From: Thalassovita taeanensis
Lineage (GTDB): Bacteria; Pseudomonadota; Alphaproteobacteria; Rhodobacterales; Rhodobacteraceae
DNA length: 64,000 nt
Reading direction: 5' to 3'
NCBI RefSeq assembly: GCF_900110775.1
Contig: NZ_FOEP01000002.1
Location: 372,001-436,000, forward strand
Part shown: one piece after another, positions 17,248-26,133 of the stretch
Numbering within the stretch: position 1 is the first letter of the stretch
How the letters are laid out: every line of letters begins with the position of its first letter
Position numbers and translations under genes: made by a program
Notes under the pieces: model-generated
Databases searched by the model: none
Told to the model about the DNA's origin: nothing
What the model saw: only the letters and a program-made list of their open reading frames with translations

Positions 17248-18879
17248 TTAACGCAGATCCGGGAGCTGATAGCCCTCGAAATTCTGACGCAGCGTTAGTT
17301 TCGAGGTTTTGCCGGTTGCGGTCAGCGGCAGCGACTCGATCCAGATCAGATCATCGGGCATCTGCCATTTGGCGAAGTGTTCGGCCATGTGGGCGTGCAG
17401 TTCTTCCAACGTGGGGCGATCTGCGGTGGCGGCGACGGCGATCAGGACCGGGCGTTCATCCCATTTCGGGTGCGGCATGGCGATGGCGGCGCAATTGGCG
17501 ATGGCCGGGTGCGACATGGCGGCGTTTTCCAGGTCGATCGAGCTGATCCATTCCCCGCCCGACTTGATCAGGTCCTTGGAGCGGTCCTGAATCGACAGAA
17601 AGCCGGTGGGGTCGATGGTGGCAATATCCCCGGTGCCAAACCACCCCTCGGCGTCCATCGCACCGGACGAGGCATCAGGATTCCTGAAATAGCCGGAGAT
17701 GACGGTGTTGCCGCGCACGAACAGCTCGCCCGCGGTTTTGCCGTCATGTGGCAGGCGGGTGCCGGTGTCATCGACAATCTTCATCTCGACTCCGAACACG
17801 CGGCGGCCTTGTTTGGCTTTCATATCGACGCGCTTTTCGAACGGCATCCGCCGGACATAGGCGGGCATGGAGCCGTGGGTGCCGATCGGGCTCATCTCGG
17901 TCATGCCCCAGGCGTGGCCGACGTTGACGCCGAGGTTTTCGAAGGTTTCGATCATTGAACGCGGCGCGGCGGAGCCACCGACGAGAACATCGGAAAAGCC
18001 TTCGGGTGTGCGGCCTTGGGCCTTGATCTCGGCCAGGAGGCCCATCCAGACGGTGGGGACGCCCCAAGCGGAATACACCTTTTCGGCATCCATGAGCGTG
18101 AACAGGCTGGGGCCGTCCAGATGTGCGCCGGGCATCACCAGCGACAGACCCGCCAGCGCCGCAACATAGGGCAGACCCCAGGCGTTGACGTGGAACAGCG
18201 GCACGACCGGCAGCACCTTTGCGCCATCAGGAAAGGCCGAGCCCTGCGCCAGAACCACCATCAGCGCCTGCAACACGGTTGAGCGGTGCGAATACAGCGC
18301 GCCCTTGGGATTGCCGGTTGTGCCGGAGGTATAGCACAGGCCTGCGGCGGTATCTTCGGGGAACTCGGGCCAGTCGAAATGCTCGGGGTGGCCCTCCAAC
18401 AGCTCTTCATAGCATAGCGCGTTGAGGGTGTTGGCGGGCATGTGCGCGCGATCCGTCATCACGACATAGGTCAGATCCTGCGGCAGTTGTGCCTGCACCG
18501 CTTCGAGGATCGGAACAAAGGTTGTGTCCACGAAGATCACGCGGTCTTCGGCGTGGTTGACGATATAGATCAACTGCTCGGCCGACAGGCGCGGGTTGAT
18601 CGTATGGCAGATGGCGCCAATGCCGGAAATCGCGAAATAGAGTTCATAGTGCCGGTGGCCGTTCCACGCCAGCGTGGCAATCCGGTCGCCCAGCTGCACC
18701 CCCATCGCGGTCAGCGCATGCGCAAGCTGCGCCACACGGCGGCTGGTTTGCGGATAGGTCTGGCGGTGCAGGTCGCCTTCGGTCCGGGCCGAAATGATCT
18801 CGGCTTCCGGGTGTGCCTCGGACGCGTAGGTCAAAATATCGCTGATCAGCAGCGGGCGCTGCATCATCATGCCTTGCAT
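17248..18879 (-). CDS. AMP-forming acyl-CoA synthetase (AlkK/DmdB-like)
   Basis: A 543-residue member of the adenylate-forming family. The P-loop is YTSGTTGNPKGALYSH, the acyl-adenylate motif includes GWFGTGDIATIDPTGF, and the hinge and catalytic Lys region reads DRSKDLIKSGGEWISS with TATGKTSKLTLR at the C-terminus. The N-terminus MQGMMMQRPLLISDIL resembles the group that includes AlkK and the 3-methylmercaptopropionate ligase DmdB; I cannot assign the substrate. Start 18879 was chosen for GGGAGGAG close upstream. It is divergent from the quinone reductase gene at 19087. Confidence 0.88.
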   Translation of the reverse strand: MQGMMMQRPLLISDILTYASEAHPEAEIISARTEGDLHRQTYPQTSRRVAQLAHALTAMGVQLGDRIATLAWNGHRHYELYFAISGIGAICHTINPRLSAEQLIYIVNHAEDRVIFVDTTFVPILEAVQAQLPQDLTYVVMTDRAHMPANTLNALCYEELLEGHPEHFDWPEFPEDTAAGLCYTSGTTGNPKGALYSHRSTVLQALMVVLAQGSAFPDGAKVLPVVPLFHVNAWGLPYVAALAGLSLVMPGAHLDGPSLFTLMDAEKVYSAWGVPTVWMGLLAEIKAQGRTPEGFSDVLVGGSAAPRSMIETFENLGVNVGHAWGMTEMSPIGTHGSMPAYVRRMPFEKRVDMKAKQGRRVFGVEMKIVDDTGTRLPHDGKTAGELFVRGNTVISGYFRNPDASSGAMDAEGWFGTGDIATIDPTGFLSIQDRSKDLIKSGGEWISSIDLENAAMSHPAIANCAAIAMPHPKWDERPVLIAVAATADRPTLEELHAHMAEHFAKWQMPDDLIWIESLPLTATGKTSKLTLRQNFEGYQLPDLR

Positions 18880-19086
18880 GGTCTCCTCCCTGATGGTCGT
18901 GTGTTCTCCCATCGTGGAGCGTAGCCTGCGTTCGACACAATCCAAAGCGGTTTCACGCCGGGTTTTGGCCGCAGCATCATTTTTCGCAACCAGAGGCGGC
19001 GGCGGTTGCTGAAGCCTGAAGGGCTGTTTAGGCTGGCGCAGTATTTGGCCCGAGGAGGGGCTGGGTTTTCAACCGGAGGAGCCTTG

Positions 19087-20055
19087 ATGAAAGCCATTGT
19101 CTGCACTGAATTTGCGCCGCTCGACAAGTTGCAATACACCGAGGTCGCCGATCCGGTCGCCACGGGCGATCAGGTCGTGATCCAGATCGAGGCTGCGGGA
19201 GTGAATTATCCCGACGGGTTGCTGGTGCAGGGGCTGTATCAGCTGCGCCCCGAGCATCCGTTTGTCCCCGGCATGGAGGCCGTGGGCGTGATCGAAAGCG
19301 TCGGGCCTGATGTCAAAACGCTGAAGCCGGGCGACCGGGTGGCAACGATTACCACGCTGGGCGGATACGCCGAGAAGGTGCTGGCCGACGAGGCGCGCGT
19401 TTTCCCGATCGGGCCGGATATGGATGCGGCTGATACCTGTGCCTTGCTGGTGGCCTATGGCACCTCGCATCACGCGCTGAAGCAGCGGGCGCAGCTTAAG
19501 GCGGGCGAAACGCTGGTGGTTCTGGGGGCTGCGGGCGCGACAGGTGTGGCGGCGATTCAAATCGGCAAGATCATGGGCGCGCGGGTGATTGCCGTGTGTT
19601 CAACCGAAGCAAAGCGCGCGCTCGCGCTTGAGGCCGGAGCCGATGAGGCAGTGGGATATGACGCGCTGAAGGATGACATCAAGCGGTTGACCGGTGGCAA
19701 GGGCGCGGATGTGGTTTTTGACGTGGTCGGCGGGGCGGCATTCGATGCCTGTTCACGCGCGATGGCGCGCAACGGGCGATTGTTGATCATCGGCTTTGCC
19801 AGCGGTGAAATCCCGAAGTTTCCGGTCAATCTGTCGCTGGTCAAGGAATACTCGGTCGTCGGTGTATTCTGGGGCAACTTCACCCGGTACGAGCCGAAGA
19901 CCTATGCCGAGAACATGGCCGAGCTGATCGGTTGGTATGCCGCGGGCAAGATCAAGCCGGTGATCGAGGGGCGGTATCCGTTGTCCGATGCGGCGCAGGT
20001 TCTGACCCGCGTGTTGGGCCGTGGGGCGACAGGCAAGTTGGTTCTGCTGCCCTGA
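19087..20055 (+). CDS. NADPH:quinone oxidoreductase family protein (zinc-independent MDR)
   Basis: A 322-residue Qor-type reductase. Visible motifs are IEAAGVNYPDGLLVQGLYQ, PFVPGMEAVGVIESVG and the NADPH loop GAAGATGVAAIQIGKIMGA. The cysteine-rich structural zinc loop of alcohol dehydrogenases is absent. In operons of CoA metabolism such proteins often act as enoyl reductases. GGAGGA lies upstream of the ATG at 19087; an in-frame ATG at 19006 lacks that signal. The gene is a single plus-strand unit between two minus-strand genes and converges with the IclR gene with only 12 bases between. Confidence 0.88.
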   Translation: MKAIVCTEFAPLDKLQYTEVADPVATGDQVVIQIEAAGVNYPDGLLVQGLYQLRPEHPFVPGMEAVGVIESVGPDVKTLKPGDRVATITTLGGYAEKVLADEARVFPIGPDMDAADTCALLVAYGTSHHALKQRAQLKAGETLVVLGAAGATGVAAIQIGKIMGARVIAVCSTEAKRALALEAGADEAVGYDALKDDIKRLTGGKGADVVFDVVGGAAFDACSRAMARNGRLLIIGFASGEIPKFPVNLSLVKEYSVVGVFWGNFTRYEPKTYAENMAELIGWYAAGKIKPVIEGRYPLSDAAQVLTRVLGRGATGKLVLLP

Positions 20056-20067
20056 CGCAAGCGGGGG

Positions 20068-20898
20068 TCAGACGCCGGTGCGGGCGATCATTTGCGTCAT
20101 CTGCACCAGCTTCGGCCCCAGGTCGTTGACCAGCCGTTCGCGCGGCAGGATATAGCCCGGCCCACCAAGGTTGAAGGCCAGCATCGGCGTATGGCCGTGC
20201 ACCGAGCGATAGGGCACCGAGACCGCGTGCACATCGGGCTGCCATTTGCCCATACTGACGTAAAATCCCTGGGTGCGGATCTGCTCGGCGGCGTCTAGGA
20301 TTTCGTCGCGCATGCGGGGCCAGTCCGCGGGTGGGGTTCGGTCCTGGATCCGCTCCATGATCTGGGCGCGTTCGGTTTCGGTTGTGCCCGCGATATACGC
20401 GCGGCCCATGGCGGACCGGGCCAGCGAAATGCGCGAGCCGACATTGAGCTGAAGCGACACCATGCCCATAGTCGAGCGGGCACAGGCGATATAGCTCATC
20501 GACATGTCATCGCGGCCGCCAAGCGCCACCAGCACGCCATCGCCGCAATCGTCGGCGAGGCGCTGCATGTAGGGTTGCGCGGTTTCGCGGATCTTCATCC
20601 CGTCAAGGCAGGCATAGCCAAGGCTGAGCACCGGCAGCCCCATACGGTAGCGTCCGGTATCTTCGTCATAGACCAGATACCCCAGCTTCAGCAGGGTATA
20701 GGTCAGCCGCGAGACGGTGGAGTTGGGCAGGCCGGTGCGTTCAGCCAGTTCGCGGTTGCCCAGACCGCCGATGTCGGCGGGGCGAAACGCGCGCAGAATA
20801 TCCAACCCGCGATGCAGGGCCGTCACGAACTGGCGGTCACCGCTGTGTTCGTTCTCGGCGGGCTCTTCGCCGGTGTCCGATGCTGTCCTTTTCCTCAC
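20068..20898 (-). CDS. IclR-family transcriptional regulator
   Basis: A 276-residue regulator. The winged helix-turn-helix spans about residues 25-95 (ALHRGLDILRAF, then LPNSTVSRLTYTLLKLGYL), followed by the IclR effector domain with AMGRAYIAGTTETERAQI and AVSVPYRSVHGHTPMLAFNLGGPGY. The start is GTG at 20898 with AGGGA upstream. IclR regulators usually respond to small organic acids and control adjoining catabolic genes. It lies downstream of, and on the same strand as, a CoA ligase and an SDR, which are the likely targets together with its own gene. Confidence 0.92.
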   Translation of the reverse strand: MRKRTASDTGEEPAENEHSGDRQFVTALHRGLDILRAFRPADIGGLGNRELAERTGLPNSTVSRLTYTLLKLGYLVYDEDTGRYRMGLPVLSLGYACLDGMKIRETAQPYMQRLADDCGDGVLVALGGRDDMSMSYIACARSTMGMVSLQLNVGSRISLARSAMGRAYIAGTTETERAQIMERIQDRTPPADWPRMRDEILDAAEQIRTQGFYVSMGKWQPDVHAVSVPYRSVHGHTPMLAFNLGGPGYILPRERLVNDLGPKLVQMTQMIARTGV

Positions 20899-21000
20899 GC
20901 GGGTGTCCCTGACTTGGTTGTGAGTGGCTGCGCGATCCCCTGCGCGGGATGGGCTGCACCTAGTGTATAGCAGTGAAACAGGTCAAGCGGTGTATCGGGA

Positions 21001-22692
21001 TCATCCATCTGCGGCCTCGGCCTGTGCGAGGTTCGCGCGTTCCTGATCCTGCAGTGCCCGCCAAAGCACCTTTCCCGACGCGGATTTGGGCAGCGCATCG
21101 ACAAAGGCGATGTCGCGCGGGCATTTATAAGCCGCCATTTCGGTTTTGCACCACTCGATGATGTCCTGCGCCGTGACCCGGTTTTGGGCGGCTGCGGTCA
21201 GCACGACATAGGCTTTGACGGTTTCGCCGCGGCGTGGGTCCGGCGTGCCGATGATACAGACCTCGGCGATATCCGGGTTGCGGTGCATCAGGGCTTCGAC
21301 CTCGGCGGGCCAGACCTTGAAGCCTGCGGCGTTGATCATGCGCTTGACCCGGTCAACCATGAAGAAATAGCCGTCTTCATCGTAATATCCCAGATCGCCG
21401 GTGCGAAAGAAGGTTTTGCCGTCGAGCTGAAAGAAGGCCTGTTTGGTGGCCTCTTCGTTCTGCCAGTAGCCCAGAAAAACCTGCGGGGCAGAGGTGACAA
21501 TCTCGCCCACTTCGTTGGGGCCAAGCTGGGCACCGTCGGAGACGCCGAGGATGCGGCTGTCGACGTCGAAGATCGGAATCCCGAGGCATTGCCGCTTTGC
21601 GGCGGCAGGGGGGTTCATGTGGAGGGCGGCCATGGTTTCGGACAGGCCGTAGCCTTCGATATAGTCGAGGCCGGTCATGCCTTTCAGGCGCTTGGCGATC
21701 GCCTCGGGCATGGGGGCGCCGCCGCCGCCGACGGCGGTAAGGCTGGACAGGTCATAGCGGGCGAAATCGGGATCGTTGAGCAGATCAATCACCATGGTCG
21801 AGATCGAGCGCCAGCGGGTGACGTGGTAGCGTTTTATCAGCTCGGCCGCGACCACGCGGTTCCAGCGGGTCATGATCACAAGGCATCCGCCGGAATACAG
21901 CGGGCTGTTCATCGCGGCCTGCATGCCGGTGACGTGGAACAGCGGCAGCACGGTCAGGCTGATGTCGTGTTCGGTCATCGGGTTCCACACCAAGCTGCCC
22001 ACAAGCGTCACCTGCACCGTCCGGTGGGTGTGGACGCAGCCCTTGGGTTGCCCCGTCGTACCCGAGCTGTAGGGGATCACGGCAAGGTCGTCAGGGGTGG
22101 CCTGCGGTGCGGCGGGTCTTTCGCCGCGCGCCACTGCGTCGGACCAGCGCACAACGCCGGGGCCTGCAATCGCAGCCGGATCAAGCGTGTCCATGGGCGC
22201 GGGCAACGGAATGTCATAGCCGGGATCGGCGAGTTCGCCGTAATGGCCGACAATAATGGTGTTCAGCAGGCCTTCGTCGACCAGCGGCGTGGCAAAGCTG
22301 GTCAGCTCTTGCCCCGCCAGCATGACATCGGCCCCTGCGTCGCGGGCATAGTGCTGCAACTCGGCGTGGCGGCTCATGGGGTTGACGGGGATCACCACCG
22401 CATCGGCGCGCAGGATGGCATAATAGCCGATCACGAAATGCGCGCTGTTTTGCATATAGAGCAGCACCCGGTCGCCGCGCGTCACGCCCGCGACATTTTG
22501 CAGGTAGCCGGCCAGCGCGTCGACCTGTTGCGAAAGCTGCGCATAGGTCAGGGTGTTGCCATGATAGATCACGGCGGGCCGCTGAGCATATTGGGCGGCG
22601 GCATTGATCAGGTTCTGCGTCAGGGTCTGCTCTGGCAGGTCAAGGTGATGCGGAACCCCTTCGGGCCAAACAGATTTATGGCGGTCAAGCAT
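21001..22692 (-). CDS. Long-chain-type fatty acid/dicarboxylate-CoA ligase (FadD/PimA-like)
   Basis: A 563-residue AMP-binding enzyme. The P-loop reads YSSGTTGQPKGCVHTH, the adenylate motif YGLSETMAALHMNPP, and the hinge region FRTGDLGYYDEDGYFFMVDRVK, ending with SASGKVLWRAL. It activates a carboxylic acid to its CoA thioester. A PimA-like role fits with the PimF/C/D-like genes nearby, but other acids are equally possible. It lies 21 bases after the SDR gene and 102 bases before the IclR gene, all on the minus strand. Confidence 0.88.
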   Translation of the reverse strand: MLDRHKSVWPEGVPHHLDLPEQTLTQNLINAAAQYAQRPAVIYHGNTLTYAQLSQQVDALAGYLQNVAGVTRGDRVLLYMQNSAHFVIGYYAILRADAVVIPVNPMSRHAELQHYARDAGADVMLAGQELTSFATPLVDEGLLNTIIVGHYGELADPGYDIPLPAPMDTLDPAAIAGPGVVRWSDAVARGERPAAPQATPDDLAVIPYSSGTTGQPKGCVHTHRTVQVTLVGSLVWNPMTEHDISLTVLPLFHVTGMQAAMNSPLYSGGCLVIMTRWNRVVAAELIKRYHVTRWRSISTMVIDLLNDPDFARYDLSSLTAVGGGGAPMPEAIAKRLKGMTGLDYIEGYGLSETMAALHMNPPAAAKRQCLGIPIFDVDSRILGVSDGAQLGPNEVGEIVTSAPQVFLGYWQNEEATKQAFFQLDGKTFFRTGDLGYYDEDGYFFMVDRVKRMINAAGFKVWPAEVEALMHRNPDIAEVCIIGTPDPRRGETVKAYVVLTAAAQNRVTAQDIIEWCKTEMAAYKCPRDIAFVDALPKSASGKVLWRALQDQERANLAQAEAADG

Positions 22693-22713
22693 GGGGGTGC
22701 GGCCTTGTGCGTG

Positions 22714-23493
22714 TCAAAATTTCATCCCCGGCAAGCTGAGCGATGCGCTGTTGCCCCCATCCACCGGCAGGGCTTGCCCGGTCATGAAGCTGGCGTCGTC
22801 GCTGGCCAGAAAGGCGATGACCGAAGCGATTTCTTCGGGGCGGCCATAGCGGCGTAGTTCGGCGCGCGCGCCCAGGCGGTCCTCTTTGCCGGCGCTGCGG
22901 GCCATGTCAAAAATCGGCTTGGTCATGCCGGTTTCGATCAGGCCGGGGCAGACCGCGTTGACGCGAATGCCGTGGCCGCCCAGATCGCAGGCGGTTGTCT
23001 GGGTCAGGTTGATCACCCCGGCCTTGGAGGCCGAGTAGATATTGCCCCCTGCCCCCGACCGGATCCCCGCGACCGACGCGGTATTGACGATCGCACCGCT
23101 GCCCTGCGCGATCATCGCGGGCGCGCCGTGTTTGATGAAATACATCGTCGCAAACAGATTGACGCCGAAGACGCGGTTCAGCTCGCCGGTGTCGATTTCT
23201 GTGATCGGTGCCGGGGTGCAGGTGACGCCCGCATTGTTGCAGATCACATCGAGGCGGCCATAGCGGTCAAGCACCTGCGCGATGCAGGCTTTGACCGCAT
23301 CTTCGTCGGACACGTCGCAGGTGAAGGTCATGTGGTTGGCGCCGCTGGTGGGAATGGCGTGTTTCAGCGCCTCGGCATTGATATCGACCAGTGCCACGGC
23401 TGCGCCTTCGTCGGCCAGCCGCTGCGCCGTGGCTTTGCCGATTCCACTGGAGGCACCCGTCACGATGGCAATTTTTCCGCCAAATCTGTCCAT
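22714..23493 (-). CDS. Short-chain dehydrogenase/reductase (SDR)
   Basis: A 259-residue classical SDR. The cofactor loop is TGASSGIGKATA, the structural NNAG motif is CNNAGVTC, and the catalytic YxxxK is YSASK. An acidic residue after the second strand (VDINAEAL) favours NAD over NADP. The start MDRFGGK has AGGGGGAGC upstream. It probably oxidises a hydroxyacyl or hydroxy intermediate in the pathway served by the downstream ligase. It is divergent from fbp across a 208-base gap. Confidence 0.9.
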   Translation of the reverse strand: MDRFGGKIAIVTGASSGIGKATAQRLADEGAAVALVDINAEALKHAIPTSGANHMTFTCDVSDEDAVKACIAQVLDRYGRLDVICNNAGVTCTPAPITEIDTGELNRVFGVNLFATMYFIKHGAPAMIAQGSGAIVNTASVAGIRSGAGGNIYSASKAGVINLTQTTACDLGGHGIRVNAVCPGLIETGMTKPIFDMARSAGKEDRLGARAELRRYGRPEEIASVIAFLASDDASFMTGQALPVDGGNSASLSLPGMKF

Positions 23494-23580
23494 GATGCTC
23501 CCCCTATTGCGGGTTACACTGTCACAAAGGCAATGCGCGATCAATATGGCGAAATATCATTCCGCACGGCGGGAATAGGT

Positions 23581-23590
23581 GGCAATTGCC
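23581..23590. promoter_or_regulatory. 10-bp perfect palindrome GGCAATTGCC between divergent genes
   Basis: GGCAATTGCC is self-complementary and lies near the middle of the gap between the SDR gene and fbp. It could be an operator for either promoter. A nearby imperfect dyad (ATTCCGC...GCGGGAAT) adds symmetry. No regulator is assigned. Confidence 0.25.
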
Positions 23591-23701
23591 GCGCGAATGG
23601 CGGACGTAAACGCGCAACACGGCGTTTTGGCATTCAAATTTCTGCTCAGGTCTGAAATAGCATATATATCCATTTTCAGCCTCTCCTAACGGATGTGAGA
23701 T

Positions 23702-24664
23702 ATGCCCAGTCAGCCTAGCGTGATTTCCCCCGACCTTATTCCAGCCGAGCTTTACCCGGTGATCAATGCGCTGTGCGCCGTGTCGATTGACGTGGCCGCC
23801 GTGATCGCCAAGGGCCCGCTTGGGCAATCCTTGGGCAGTCAGGTGGGCGAAAACACCGATGGCGACGCGCAAAAGGCACTGGATGTGCTGGCCGACGAGA
23901 TGTTCGAGGGCGCGTTGCGCGAGGCGAATGTGCGCTGGTATGCGTCGGAGGAGCAGGAAACGGTGCTGACGCTGGACCCTGCGGGGAAGTATGCGCTGGC
24001 GATTGACCCGCTGGACGGGTCATCCAACATCGACGTGAACGTGTCGATCGGGACGATCTTTTCGGTGTTCGACGCCAAGGATGAGGCCGAGGCCAGTTTC
24101 CTGCGCCCGGCGCGCGAGCAACTGACGGGGGGATACATCCTTTATGGTCCCTCCTGCTGTCTGGTGGTGACCTTCGGGTCGGGCACGCAGCAATATGTGC
24201 TGGACCCCGACACCAAGCAATTCGTTCTGGTCGAGAAGGCGATGAGCGTGCCTGCGACCTCGAAGGAATTTGCGATCAACGCCTCGAACTATCGCCACTG
24301 GTCCAAGCCGGTGCGCACCTATATCGACGAGTGTCTGGCGGGCAAAGAAGGGCCGCGCGGCAAGGATTTCAACATGCGCTGGGTCGGGTCACTGGTTGCG
24401 GAAACGCACCGCATTCTGACCCGTGGCGGGATTTTCCTGTACCCGCGCGATGGGCGACCCGGTTACGAGAATGGCCGCCTGCGGATGATCTATGAATGCG
24501 CGCCGATTGCGTTTGTGATCGAGCAGGCGCAGGGCGGGGCCACCGATGGCGAAACCCCGATCCTTGATCTGGCGGCTGACACGCTGCATGGACGCACGCC
24601 GCTGATTTTCGGCAGCGCCGAAAAGGTGGCCGCCGTGGCCGCGCATCACGAATTGTCAGAATAA
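23702..24664 (+). CDS. fbp: Fructose-1,6-bisphosphatase class I
   Basis: A 320-residue class I FBPase. The metal-binding loop is IDPLDGSSNIDVNVSIGTIFSV. The substrate-binding region includes NASNYRHWSKPVRTYIDE and MRWVGSLVAETHRIL, then GGIFLYPRDGR. It hydrolyses fructose 1,6-bisphosphate to fructose 6-phosphate in gluconeogenesis or the Calvin cycle. The ATG at 23702 is the start of the conserved N-terminal region. It is followed 85 bases later by rpe, a pairing seen in cbb operons, but no RuBisCO or phosphoribulokinase gene is present here, so a gluconeogenic role is more likely. Confidence 0.95.
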   Translation: MPSQPSVISPDLIPAELYPVINALCAVSIDVAAVIAKGPLGQSLGSQVGENTDGDAQKALDVLADEMFEGALREANVRWYASEEQETVLTLDPAGKYALAIDPLDGSSNIDVNVSIGTIFSVFDAKDEAEASFLRPAREQLTGGYILYGPSCCLVVTFGSGTQQYVLDPDTKQFVLVEKAMSVPATSKEFAINASNYRHWSKPVRTYIDECLAGKEGPRGKDFNMRWVGSLVAETHRILTRGGIFLYPRDGRPGYENGRLRMIYECAPIAFVIEQAQGGATDGETPILDLAADTLHGRTPLIFGSAEKVAAVAAHHELSE

Positions 24665-24749
24665 GCCCGGCGGGGTTTTCGCCCGCGCGCGGGTGTTCTA
24701 TAGGACGGGCGTGGTTGCTGCCGCGCCCGTTCCCTTTTTCGGAGAGTTG

Positions 24750-25433
24750 ATGATGTCCTTTGACCGTTCGCTGAAGATCGCGCCCTCGATCCTGTCCGCA
24801 GATTTTGCCAATTTCGGCGCTGAAATTCAGGCGATCGAAGCGCAGGGTTGCGACTGGGTGCATGTGGATGTGATGGACGGGCATTTCGTGCCCAACCTGA
24901 CCTTTGGCCCGCCGCTGTGCGCCGCGATCCGCCCGCATATCAAGACAGTGATGGATGTGCATCTGATGATCTCGCCGGTGGATCAGTATATCGACGCCTT
25001 CGCGCAGGCCGGAGCCGATGTGATCACCGCCCATGTCGAGGCGACGCCGCATATTCACCGCACAATGCAGGCGATCCGCGGCGCCGGGGCCAAGGCCGGG
25101 CTGGCGCTGAACCCCGGCACCCCTGCCGAGGCCTGCGACTATCTGCTGGATATGGTCGATCTGATCTGCGTGATGACGGTGAACCCCGGTTTTGGCGGGC
25201 AGAAGTTCATCCATTCGCAGGTCGAGAAGGTCGGCAAGCTGCGCGCCATGATCGGCGACCGTCCGATCCATATCGAGATTGATGGCGGTGTGACGCCGGA
25301 AACCGCGCCCTTGGTGGCCGCAGCCGGGGCCGATGTTCTGGTGGCCGGGTCGGCGGTATTCAAAGGCGGATCGGTCAGCAACCCGGCGCCATATGGCGAA
25401 AACATGCGGGCCATTCGCGCCGCCGTGGGCTGA
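24750..25433 (+). CDS. rpe: Ribulose-phosphate 3-epimerase
   Basis: A 227-residue TIM-barrel epimerase. The motifs PSILSADFANFG, HVDVMDGHFVPNLTFGP, MDVHLMI, VMTVNPGFGGQKFI and EIDGGVTPETA contain the metal ligands and phosphate loop of the family. It interconverts ribulose 5-phosphate and xylulose 5-phosphate. GGAGAG lies just before the ATG at 24750; an in-frame ATG at 24693 would add residues unlike the family. It follows fbp on the same strand and converges with the PAS-LuxR gene. Confidence 0.95.
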   Translation: MMSFDRSLKIAPSILSADFANFGAEIQAIEAQGCDWVHVDVMDGHFVPNLTFGPPLCAAIRPHIKTVMDVHLMISPVDQYIDAFAQAGADVITAHVEATPHIHRTMQAIRGAGAKAGLALNPGTPAEACDYLLDMVDLICVMTVNPGFGGQKFIHSQVEKVGKLRAMIGDRPIHIEIDGGVTPETAPLVAAAGADVLVAGSAVFKGGSVSNPAPYGENMRAIRAAVG

Positions 25434-25474
25434 GGCCCCAAGCGCGGCCGTCTTGGATATGAACGGTTCGGTCG

Positions 25475-25499
25475 GCTGGCGACGCGGTGTGCCGCCAGC
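25475..25499. terminator. Short hairpin between convergent rpe and PAS-LuxR genes
   Basis: GCTGGCG (25475-25481) pairs with CGCCAGC (25493-25499). It lies three bases after the minus-strand stop and 41 bases after the rpe stop. There is no T-run, so this is a weak candidate. Confidence 0.35.
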
Positions 25500-25502
25500 G
25501 CC

Positions 25503-26048
25503 CTATTGCCCGAACCCGGACAGGCGCGACAGCAAAACGGCCACATTCTTGACCTTGAACTTGCGCAGAAGGCGGGCGCGCACGTCTTCGATGGTGCGCG
25601 GTGACAGGCCCAGCACCTGACCGATTTCCTTGCTGGTGCGCCCACGGGACAGCCACATCAGCACCTCGCGTTCGCGCGGGGTCAGCGTGGGGCCGGTGGG
25701 GGTTGTTTCGATCAACGCAAAGCTGAGCACGATACGGGCCAGCGGATCATCGGGGCTGAGCGTGCGGGCGCGGAAACGGCACCAGAAGGTGGTGCCATCG
25801 GCGCGGCGCATGATGCGTTCATCCGTATAGGGATGCGAGCGGCGCAGCGGTTCGAGGCCGATGTCGCGCACCTGATGGAACTCCTGATCCGTGCCGTACA
25901 GCAGGCGAAAGCTTTGCCCGATCAGGGTGGATTTGGGATAGCCGAACATCTGCGCGAAGGTATCGTTGCACGATTGGATCACGCGGTGTTCGGTCAGGGC
26001 GATGCCCATCGGCGCGTTGTCAAAAGCAAGCTGATCAAGGTTCGTCAT
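25503..26048 (-). CDS. PAS domain LuxR-type transcriptional regulator
   Basis: A 181-residue regulator. A PAS sensor spans about residues 8-110 (NAPMGIALTEHRVIQSCNDTFAQMFGY at its start). A GerE/LuxR helix-turn-helix spans about 118-165, with LTPREREVLMWLSRG and TSKEIGQVLGLSPRTIEDV. There is no receiver domain or acyl-homoserine-lactone domain. The PAS fold probably binds a small ligand or cofactor. The gene is divergent from the M20-ABC operon, with only 85 bases between starts, and is the obvious candidate regulator of that operon. Confidence 0.9.
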   Translation of the reverse strand: MTNLDQLAFDNAPMGIALTEHRVIQSCNDTFAQMFGYPKSTLIGQSFRLLYGTDQEFHQVRDIGLEPLRRSHPYTDERIMRRADGTTFWCRFRARTLSPDDPLARIVLSFALIETTPTGPTLTPREREVLMWLSRGRTSKEIGQVLGLSPRTIEDVRARLLRKFKVKNVAVLLSRLSGFGQ

Positions 26049-26133
26049 CTGTCACCGTGTTCATACGGTCTTGGCACCGTAGCGCAACACAAGCATAGTT
26101 CCATACAAGATTGCAACCCGCCGGAGCCTGACC

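Noticed and set aside
18986-19009. GCAACC/GGTTGC inverted repeat between the ligase and quinone reductase genes
   Set aside because: Only six pairs with a 12-base loop in GC-rich DNA; likely chance.
24682-24693. CCCGCGCGCGGG palindrome between fbp and rpe
   Set aside because: Self-complementary but low complexity; such runs arise easily at this GC content and it has no T-run or operator context.
23702-25433. Calvin cycle (cbb) operon
   Set aside because: fbp and rpe are adjacent, but no RuBisCO, phosphoribulokinase or CbbR gene is present; gluconeogenesis is the simpler reading.
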